DNA of 9,153 bases from contig DPKY01000172.1 in assembly GCA_003542275.1 (NCBI GenBank), positions 1 through 9,153 on the forward strand, written 5' to 3'. Shown one piece after another: positions 1 through 5,627 of this stretch. The stretch comes from Methylococcaceae bacterium. GTDB lineage: Bacteria; Pseudomonadota; Gammaproteobacteria; Methylococcales; Methylomonadaceae. Under the pieces are notes generated by a model that saw nothing but the letters and a program-made list of their open reading frames with translations, was not told where the DNA came from and ran no database searches. The position numbers and the translations under genes are program-made. The first letter of the stretch is position 1. Every line of letters begins with the position of its first letter.

Positions 1-118
1 CTTGATCGCCTTTAGGCCCTTGGTCACCTTGATCGCCTTTAGGTCCTTGTGCACCCGGTGCACCTTGTGCACCTTTGTAACCCACGTCGCCTTTAGGCCC
101 TGCTGGGCCAGCGGGCCC
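1..118 (-). repeat. Collagen-like Gly-X-Y coding repeat
   Basis: Read on the minus strand in the frame of the gene starting at 889, this stretch encodes 13 uninterrupted Gly-X-Y triplets: GPA GPA GPK GDV GYK GAQ, then GAP GAQ GPK GDQ GDQ GPK GDQ. Proline sits at X and charged or polar residues at Y, as in bacterial collagen-like proteins. At DNA level a 16-base unit is repeated perfectly at 1-16 and 28-43, 27 bases apart, with a shorter copy at 88-97. A gtgcacc-type unit recurs between 49 and 73. The array continues off the left edge, so its total length is unknown. Confidence 0.9.
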
Positions 119-889
119 CTCGTTGGCAATGACTCTGTCTATCCAACTGTACACACGCTTCACAAGCAAATCATCATCGTGCAGAAATTGATGACCTTCA
201 TTTTCAAGTTTGACTTGGCGATAAGTGACATTTTTTTTGCCCGCTACTTGACGATCACGGGCGCTACGCACAACGTCGGGAATATCGAGTTCGGCGTAAA
301 TATCCAGTGTTGGTAAATTAAATTTGGTAATAAACGGTAGCGGGTCAATGTTTTCGGTGACAGGCAAACTAATCAGTACGACGCCATTCACATCAATAGA
401 TTTATCCGCCAGTGAATAGGTTGCCATCAACGCACCGAGGCCATAGCCAACAATCACCACTTTTTCCGCTCTCTCGGACTTAGCAAACTTAATGGCGGCC
501 ATGATCCGCTGCTTGGCTTCGGGAAATAAATCATAATAATCCCCCATCGACGCGCCAGACTCGCGTAGCGGCATCTGCACAGACAGCGACGCCCAGTGAT
601 GGTTGGGCAGAAAATGACGCAATTTTTTGATCACCAACTCTTGATCAGGATTACCGCCAATATCATGAAGAAGAATGATAAAGCCCTGACGATCAGTGGT
701 TGGTGTATCAGTGTATAAGCTTAAAAATTTCTTTTCAGCCGATTGCAACCAAACGACATTGCCCACCTTTAAGGTTTTTTGAATGTCGCCGGCAAAATCC
801 GCTTCACGTTTCTCATCGCTTGCAATGGACGGCAGAGCGCTACACAAACAGAGTGTTAAGCTAACTTGCGCTAATCTTTTGATGAGCAT
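1..889 (-). CDS. Exported DUF3530-type alpha/beta-hydrolase-fold protein with collagen-like C-terminal tail (partial, 3' end off window)
   Basis: The frame is open from an ATG at 889 to the left edge, giving 296 residues with no stop, so the C-terminus is missing. Residues 1-24 look like a Sec signal peptide (MLIKR, a hydrophobic stretch, then IAS before DEK), so the product should be periplasmic or on the surface. Residues 25-257 match the paralogue encoded just upstream (871-1692) along their whole length. They carry HDIG near 75 (oxyanion-like loop), WASLSVQMP near 99, GYGLG at 148-152, an acidic LDIPD near 201 and NEGH near 230, the layout I associate with DUF3530. The nucleophile elbow has Gly where Ser is expected, so hydrolase activity is doubtful. 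From residue 258 the protein becomes strict Gly-X-Y triplets (GPA, GPK, GDQ, GAQ types), 13 visible. The start has AGGAA 11 bases upstream and lies inside the paralogue's 3' end. Family and fold are moderately sure; the collagen-like tail is read directly; function is unknown. Confidence 0.85.
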   Translation of the reverse strand, partial: MLIKRLAQVSLTLCLCSALPSIASDEKREADFAGDIQKTLKVGNVVWLQSAEKKFLSLYTDTPTTDRQGFIILLHDIGGNPDQELVIKKLRHFLPNHHWASLSVQMPLRESGASMGDYYDLFPEAKQRIMAAIKFAKSERAEKVVIVGYGLGALMATYSLADKSIDVNGVVLISLPVTENIDPLPFITKFNLPTLDIYAELDIPDVVRSARDRQVAGKKNVTYRQVKLENEGHQFLHDDDLLVKRVYSWIDRVIANEGPAGPAGPKGDVGYKGAQGAPGAQGPKGDQGDQGPKGDQ

Positions 890-1692
890 ATACGAGGAAT
901 TTCCTGTGATTTGTGACTAATGACACGGTTCACCCAGCTGTAAATGCGTTTTACAAGCAGTCCATTATCGTTGAGATACAAATGACCTTCATTGTCGAGT
1001 TTAATTTGTCGATATTGCGATTTTAATTTGCCAATCGTGTGCCGCTCTTTTGCCCCAGAGACAACGTCAGGTGAGTCAAGTTCACCGTAAATGTCGAGCA
1101 TGGGCAAGGTGAGTGAAGCAATAAAGGGCAAGGTTTGCGCGTAGGTTTCACCCAAATCAGACGAGGATAAACTAATGGTCACAAGGCCATTTACATGGGT
1201 ACTCTTTTCTTGCAGGGCGGCCGTTGCCATAAGTGCCCCCAAGCCATAACCAATAATCACCACTTTTTCTGCCTTTTGCGCTTTTGCAAAGTCAATAGCG
1301 GCAAAGAGGCGCTCTTTTGATTCGGGAAATAAACCGTAATAGTCTTCTATTTTAGCACCTTCTTCGCGTAAAGGCATTTGGATTGATAGGGTAGACCAGT
1401 GGTGTTCGGGGAAAAAAGTGCGCAGACGCTCAATAATTTTGGCTTGATTAGGATGGGCGCCCATATCGTGCAATAAAATCACAACGCCTTCAGGCGAATT
1501 GCTCGCCACTTCGGTATACAAACTCAAAAACGCTTTATCTTGTGCTTGTAGCCAAACCACGCGACCACTGCTGAGGTCTTTTTGGACATCCAGTGCAAAT
1601 TCGGCCTCTCGTTTATCATCACTTGCAACACAAGTCAGCGCACTGCATAAGCACACTGTGAGGCTAAGTTGAGCGAGTTTTTTGATGAGCAT
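871..1692 (-). CDS. Exported DUF3530-type alpha/beta-hydrolase-fold protein, short-tailed paralogue
   Basis: A complete 273-residue protein. Residues 1-24 form a Sec-type signal peptide with a likely cleavage after VAS, before DDK. The mature part has the alpha/beta-hydrolase layout: VVILLHDMG at 70-78, STLSIQMP around 100-107, an elbow strand VVIIGYGLG ending at 152, LDIYGELD at 199-206 and NEGH ending at His237. Acidic and histidine candidates are present, but the elbow is G-Y-G-L-G, without the usual serine. DUF3530 is functionally uncharacterised to my knowledge. The next gene on this strand is a clear tandem duplicate with well over half of residues identical by eye. The copies diverge after RVIS at about 259: this one ends in a 14-residue tail with a single cysteine instead of collagen-like repeats. 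That tail overlaps the next gene's start by 19 bases. The start has AAGGAA 12 bases upstream, a long spacing. It lies 29 bases after the lipoprotein gene, so one operon is likely. Confidence 0.9.
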   Translation of the reverse strand: MLIKKLAQLSLTVCLCSALTCVASDDKREAEFALDVQKDLSSGRVVWLQAQDKAFLSLYTEVASNSPEGVVILLHDMGAHPNQAKIIERLRTFFPEHHWSTLSIQMPLREEGAKIEDYYGLFPESKERLFAAIDFAKAQKAEKVVIIGYGLGALMATAALQEKSTHVNGLVTISLSSSDLGETYAQTLPFIASLTLPMLDIYGELDSPDVVSGAKERHTIGKLKSQYRQIKLDNEGHLYLNDNGLLVKRIYSWVNRVISHKSQEIPRICSSKD

Positions 1693-1721
1693 AAACGAAA
1701 GGCGTTCCTTATGAGCGTTAA

Positions 1722-2153
1722 TTACATTTTGTACGTAATCTCACGATTACTTGTGTGATCTTCTGTTGACTTGATGTCAGTTCTGGGCTTGCCTTGGTGC
1801 ATACGCTCTCTGTCATACTTTGCCATCATTTCTTCCCATGTTTTGTATTGTTGGTATTGTGCAAAGCCTTCATTTTTTCGTTGTTGATAGATTTCTCTCC
1901 CCATACTAATAATATCTTGGGGGAGTTTATTATCAATGGCACTTAAAAATTCGTCATCACTTTTTTTCGCATCGCGTATCATCCAAAATGACATCTCATA
2001 TTCTGTACGAATATCTTCTGGAAGTCGATTTTTAATCATTTTAACCGATCTATAAGCGGTTTTTTCATTGTGTGCATTGATTTTTTGACCATTGCCGCAA
2101 GCACTTAACATCGCGCAACTTAATGCAAAGACAATCAGTGGTAATTTTTTCAT
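1722..2153 (-). CDS. Small lipoprotein, possibly DUF6694-like
   Basis: A 143-residue protein with a lipoprotein signal: MKK, a hydrophobic run and the lipobox LSAC with the acylated cysteine at residue 19, followed by GNG. This predicts a lipid-anchored envelope protein. Another in-frame ATG lies two codons upstream (2159), but AAGG at 2162-2165 is only 2 bases from it and 8 bases from the ATG at 2153, so I prefer the latter. The mature part is charged and probably helical. It contains two similar segments, NRLPEDI at 42-48 and NKLPQDI at 75-81, suggesting an internal repeat. The pattern after the cysteine (xKIxAxxE, then two helical segments) resembles small DUF6694-type lipoproteins, but that is a weak match from memory. 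Sampled lines are about 35-37% GC, clearly AT-richer than the GTPase genes to the right. It is the first gene of the leftward block and sits 29 bases from the next. Its function is not recognised. Confidence 0.8.
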   Translation of the reverse strand: MKKLPLIVFALSCAMLSACGNGQKINAHNEKTAYRSVKMIKNRLPEDIRTEYEMSFWMIRDAKKSDDEFLSAIDNKLPQDIISMGREIYQQRKNEGFAQYQQYKTWEEMMAKYDRERMHQGKPRTDIKSTEDHTSNREITYKM

Positions 2154-2159
2154 TGTCAT

Positions 2160-2251
2160 AACCTTAAAAATAAATTGGGAAGGATGATAACGCTATTTTT
2201 CTACAAACAAAGTAAAATGCACGGTTATTATAAACCCAAGATATTTTTTTT
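2160..2251. promoter_or_regulatory. Divergent intergenic region, presumed promoters for both blocks
   Basis: This 92-base AT-rich gap separates the leftward lipoprotein operon from the rightward GTPase operon, so promoters for both should lie in or near it. On the plus strand TATTAT at 2226-2231 (or TATAAA at 2229-2234) is a possible -10 box, with no good -35. On the minus strand TATCAT (2182-2187) is a possible -10, with TTGTTT about 15 bases upstream as a weak -35. No clear operator-type inverted repeat was seen. Region assignment follows from gene orientation; the boxes are tentative. Confidence 0.4.
2162..2165 (-). promoter_or_regulatory. Ribosome binding site deciding the lipoprotein start
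   Basis: AAGG on the minus strand lies 8 bases before the ATG at 2153 and only 2 bases before the ATG at 2159. The spacing favours the inner ATG, which also gives a typical MKK lipoprotein signal peptide. Confidence 0.55.
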
Positions 2252-3970
2252 ATGCTGGAATTTGTTTCACTTCTTCTACAACGCTATCAAAATGTGCTAA
2301 AAACCACGCTGCCAAGTGATGTTAACTACGCGTATCAGCAACGCGTTGAGCAACTCATTCTCGCGCAGGCGTTTCTCACCAAAGGCCGCCATCTCAATGC
2401 GTTGCCTTTGCAAATTGCCGTGATTGGGCCCACGCAAGCGGGTAAAAGTTCACTGGTCAACGTTTTGTTGCAATCGTCTCTTGCTGGCGTGAGTCCACTG
2501 GCGGGTTACACCGTTCACCCCCAAGGTTTTTGCCATGCGATAGACGAGCGAAACAGTGAGCCGTTAGCGGCGTATTTTGCGCCTTTTGTGCGTAGTCTAC
2601 CTAAGCAATTAAATAAATCAAATTATGCGTGTTATACCTTAACGCAAAATATCACCTTATCACCGTATTTGCCACCAGCTATTTTGTGGGATACGCCCGA
2701 TTTTGATTCGATTGATTCGCGTGTTTATCGTGAAGGCGTATTAAAAACGATGGCACTAGCGGACATCATTATTTTGGTGGTCAGTAAAGAAAAGTATGCG
2801 GATCAATCTGTCTGGGAGATGATGAAGTGTCTTGAGCCGCTACGCCAGCCGACGATTATTTGCGTGAATAAACTCAATGACGAGGCGGAGTCGATTATTT
2901 TGCCGTCGCTTCAAGAAAAATGGCATGATGTGCGACGGGATCATTTTCCGCAAGTCTTGCCGCTATATTATCAAAAAAAGACGCAATTACCCGACATCGC
3001 CCCCGACCAGCAGCAGGTGCTACACGCGCTTGTCAAAAAAGTCCAACGTGAAAAGCAAGCAACGCGAGAGCAAAAATTACTCCAAACGCATTGGCTGTCG
3101 TGGACAGCGCCGCTGCGCGACGAGCATCTTATTCACGCGGCATGGCAACAGCTTGTGGATGAGACGATTGCGCACACGTTGCGTGACTATGAGCGTGATT
3201 ATCTCAACCATCCGCGCCATTACGATACATTTCAGCAAGCCATTGTTCAACTTGTGCTATTACTGGAAATTCGTGGCGTGTCGCAGGTGATGGTCAGCGC
3301 CCGCAAAGCGCTACTTTATCCCTTTAAAAAGCTGGGGCAACTGCGGCGTGATCGCGGACGTTTTGCAAGCGATACGCAGGAAATCGTGGTGTTAAAACAG
3401 TTAATTGAGCATACACTCACCCAATTAGCGCATGAATTGCTTGATAAAAACACGCACCCGCTCTGGCATGAGGTGCGTTTGCAACTGCGCAATCACCATG
3501 CACTGGCAACAAAAAACGGCTTTCACGCCGCGCAAGCCTATTGCGAAGCGTTTGAGCAAGATATTGAACAGGCCGCGCAGCAGTTATATCATCAACTCCA
3601 AGCACAGCCGCTATTGTTAAATTCTTTGCGGGCAACGCGGGTGGTGGCTGACGTAGCTGTTTTGGCGCTCACGTTTTACACAGGCGGCATTGGTCTGCAT
3701 GACTTAGTGATTGCGCCAGCGATGTTAATGCTGACGCAATTTCTTACCGAAAGTACCTTGGGTGGTTATATGCGAAACATTGAATCGGCGCTCAAAAAAC
3801 AGCAACTGGCCGCCGTCAAAACACATATTTTTGCGCCACTCGCACAGACGTTGCACAACTTGCCCGAGCACATAAACAGTAATCATTATTTTGCGATTTC
3901 CGCTCAGCAACTTGCCGACGCTCAAACACAACTCAACGACGGAAAACCTCATGGTCTGCGATTACTCTAA
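2252..3970 (+). CDS. Membrane-associated P-loop GTPase, first of a tandem pair
   Basis: A 572-residue protein with a TRAFAC-type GTPase domain in the first half. G1 is GPTQAGKSS (59-67), G3 is DTPD (147-150) followed by FDSIDSR, and the G4 position is NKLN (206-209). The fourth residue of the usual NKxD is therefore Asn, so guanine specificity may be altered. Residues 250-460 look helical and charged. A hydrophobic hairpin-like stretch at about 464-497 probably inserts in or binds the membrane, and a helical tail follows. This architecture recalls bacterial dynamin-like and related large GTPases, but I cannot assign a named family. The next gene encodes a diverged partner sharing the segment after G3 and the motif VVSxExYxD. 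The start has no good Shine-Dalgarno sequence; a T-rich run directly precedes the ATG. The gene overlaps the next by 20 bases. GTPase assignment is sure, membrane role likely, cellular role unknown. Confidence 0.88.
   Translation: MLEFVSLLLQRYQNVLKTTLPSDVNYAYQQRVEQLILAQAFLTKGRHLNALPLQIAVIGPTQAGKSSLVNVLLQSSLAGVSPLAGYTVHPQGFCHAIDERNSEPLAAYFAPFVRSLPKQLNKSNYACYTLTQNITLSPYLPPAILWDTPDFDSIDSRVYREGVLKTMALADIIILVVSKEKYADQSVWEMMKCLEPLRQPTIICVNKLNDEAESIILPSLQEKWHDVRRDHFPQVLPLYYQKKTQLPDIAPDQQQVLHALVKKVQREKQATREQKLLQTHWLSWTAPLRDEHLIHAAWQQLVDETIAHTLRDYERDYLNHPRHYDTFQQAIVQLVLLLEIRGVSQVMVSARKALLYPFKKLGQLRRDRGRFASDTQEIVVLKQLIEHTLTQLAHELLDKNTHPLWHEVRLQLRNHHALATKNGFHAAQAYCEAFEQDIEQAAQQLYHQLQAQPLLLNSLRATRVVADVAVLALTFYTGGIGLHDLVIAPAMLMLTQFLTESTLGGYMRNIESALKKQQLAAVKTHIFAPLAQTLHNLPEHINSNHYFAISAQQLADAQTQLNDGKPHGLRLL
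3941..3945 (+). promoter_or_regulatory. Ribosome binding site deciding the second GTPase start
   Basis: GGAAA inside the 3' end of the first GTPase gene lies 5 bases before the ATG at 3951 (7 bases counted from GGA). This supports that start over an in-frame ATG at 3891, which would force an 80-base overlap. Confidence 0.5.
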
Positions 3971-5531
3971 TTTACGCGGTCGCGCCCTTGATTGGGCATT
4001 GCAAGCCCACTCACAGCAGTGGATTAGCCAGCAAACACGCCTTGCGCTTGAAACGTGTGAAGCGTTAAGTCAAGCGCCTCCTGCGCCTCATCGCCCGCTA
4101 TTTGTGGCGTTTATGGGCGGCACAGGCGTGGGCAAGAGTTCACTGCTCAATCGCTTGGCGGGGCGTCCTATTGCCAAATCGGGCATCGCGCGGCCCACCT
4201 CGCGTGAAGTGACGGTGTTTTATCATCGTGACATTGATTTACCCGAACTTCCCCTGCAAGGCGTGACGCTCGCTCCCCACGATGACGCGGCGCAAAAGCG
4301 CATGGTGTGGATTGATATGCCCGATTTTGATAGCACGGACGCCGCCAATAAAGCGCTGGTGTTGCAGTGGCTTCCCCATATTGACGTGTTACTTTATGTG
4401 GTGAGTCCTGAGCGTTATCGTGATGAAAAAGCGTGGCAATTATTGCTCGCCCAAGGGACGCGCCATGCGTGGGTATTTGTAATGAATCAATGGGATATGG
4501 GCTTGCCTGCGCAAGCCGATGATTTTGTACATCAACTCGCGCTTGCTGGTTTTGAGGCGCCGTTGATATTTAAAACCAGCTGCACACAAGCCCTTGACGA
4601 AGATGAATTTGCATTATTGACGCACACGCTACACGAACTGGCGACGCAAAAAACCGGTGAACAGTTGTATTATCATAGCCAAAAAGCACGAATTAACGCG
4701 TTGAAAAGACAGCTTGAAAAAGCCTTGGCGGAGGTGGGTGAGATGACAGTCAGTGATGCCTTGCCTGTCCATTGGACAAAACATCATCACGTTTTTGCCA
4801 AACAGCTTCGGCAAGGCGTGGCATGGAAATTTCCCGCATTGACGGCGCAATTTGCCGCGCAGGCCAGTGAGGTGCAGGCAACATCTGTTGAACTCAATCT
4901 CTGGGACGCTTGGGCGCAAAGTCGTTTTGATGACGTACTCAACGAAACCGTGCTTTATGCCCGCCATAAACAGCTTCCAAGCGGCCCACTTGACTTTCAG
5001 TTGCGTGCTGTTCGCGCCAACGCCCGTAAAATATTGCACGACGCTGTGGAATGGGAAATACGTGAGGCGCTGGCAAAACGCGGTACATGGCTTGCGCGAG
5101 CCTTACTCAAAGCAGTAGGCGCAGCGGAAGTGATATTGCCGCTTGCCGCCATGGGGTGGGTGGGCTATCAGGTCGTTGACGGGTATTACCAAAGCAATCA
5201 AACGCATTTGCATTATTTGAGTGTTGACTTTGCGGTGCATAGCGTACTGGTGATGGGCTTGTCTTGGTTAGTGCCTTTTTTTATTCTTAAAAAATGCCAA
5301 CCGTCATTGGAAAAAAGTGCCTTGCGGGGGATAAATAAGGGCATAACGCGCGGCCTTTCGGCGTTAAACATGGCAGTGATGAGCGCGATGTCTGCGTTTT
5401 TTACGCAACAACAACAGCAACACAAAGCCCTCACGCAATTCGTAAGTGACTGCGACGCACTTTCCGCCCAGCCGCTCAGCGTGGAGGCAAACAGTCCGCT
5501 TGCACGTATGTTGATTTTTGAGCGTGAGTAA
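3951..5531 (+). CDS. Membrane-associated P-loop GTPase, second of a tandem pair
   Basis: From the ATG at 3951 the protein has 526 residues. The frame is open further upstream to an ATG at 3891, but the inner start has a ribosome binding site and a modest 20-base overlap. The GTPase domain is complete: G1 GGTGVGKSS (about 56-64), a Thr/Ser-rich switch RPTSREVT, G3 DMPD (122-125) followed by FDSTD, G4 NQWD (179-182) and a G5-like TSC (209-211). A helical middle region follows, then two probable transmembrane segments at about 385-408 and 426-446 near the C-terminus, and a glutamine-rich stretch near 486. It shares the post-G3 PDFDS and VVSxExYxD motifs with the upstream gene, so the two are diverged paralogues that may act as a heteromeric pair. 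This one keeps more canonical nucleotide-binding motifs. The Hsp70-like gene begins 96 bases downstream on the same strand. The cellular function is not known; membrane remodelling or assembly is a guess from architecture. Confidence 0.88.
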   Translation: MVCDYSNLRGRALDWALQAHSQQWISQQTRLALETCEALSQAPPAPHRPLFVAFMGGTGVGKSSLLNRLAGRPIAKSGIARPTSREVTVFYHRDIDLPELPLQGVTLAPHDDAAQKRMVWIDMPDFDSTDAANKALVLQWLPHIDVLLYVVSPERYRDEKAWQLLLAQGTRHAWVFVMNQWDMGLPAQADDFVHQLALAGFEAPLIFKTSCTQALDEDEFALLTHTLHELATQKTGEQLYYHSQKARINALKRQLEKALAEVGEMTVSDALPVHWTKHHHVFAKQLRQGVAWKFPALTAQFAAQASEVQATSVELNLWDAWAQSRFDDVLNETVLYARHKQLPSGPLDFQLRAVRANARKILHDAVEWEIREALAKRGTWLARALLKAVGAAEVILPLAAMGWVGYQVVDGYYQSNQTHLHYLSVDFAVHSVLVMGLSWLVPFFILKKCQPSLEKSALRGINKGITRGLSALNMAVMSAMSAFFTQQQQQHKALTQFVSDCDALSAQPLSVEANSPLARMLIFERE

Positions 5532-5627
5532 CGAAAACAACGTGTCCTTGGCTTACTGCAGAAGTTAAATGACAGACAGCAGGCGGTTTTTGTGACAACC
5601 TATTTTTTTCTTTGAGTGTTGAGTACC

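Noticed and set aside
1..97. Repeats at the left edge as a possible CRISPR array or mobile-element end
   Set aside because: The spacing is in multiples of 9 bases and the units translate into uninterrupted Gly-X-Y triplets, which explains them fully. There are no unique spacers.
2..316. Plus-strand open frame across the left edge, starting with a non-ATG codon
   Set aside because: It is antisense to the collagen-like and DUF3530 coding sequence. The minus-strand frame gives a strict Gly-X-Y pattern and a match to the adjacent paralogue, so this frame is a shadow.
895..905. Perfect small inverted repeat AGGAA-T-TTCCT upstream of the collagen-tailed gene
   Set aside because: Arms of 5 bases with a one-base centre cannot form a useful hairpin, and it lies inside the upstream coding sequence. 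It mostly reflects the ribosome binding site.
1699..1710. AAGG-AACG-CCTT mini hairpin over the ribosome binding site of the short-tailed DUF3530 gene
   Set aside because: Only 4 base pairs, with a flanking mismatch; too weak to call a regulatory structure.
3891..3950. Longer N-terminus for the second GTPase from an ATG at 3891
   Set aside because: It would overlap the first GTPase gene by 80 bases and has no better ribosome binding site; the ATG at 3951 is preceded by GGAAA at good spacing.
4629..5039. Minus-strand open frames of 60-140 codons inside the GTPase and Hsp70 genes
   Set aside because: They lie wholly within well-supported coding sequence with recognised motifs and have no ribosome binding sites or recognisable products; treated as chance frames.
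5532..5627. Terminator or promoter between the second GTPase and the Hsp70-like gene
   Set aside because: The T-rich run near 5600 is not preceded by a GC-rich stem, and no -35/-10 pair with sensible spacing stands out. I leave the 96 bases unassigned.
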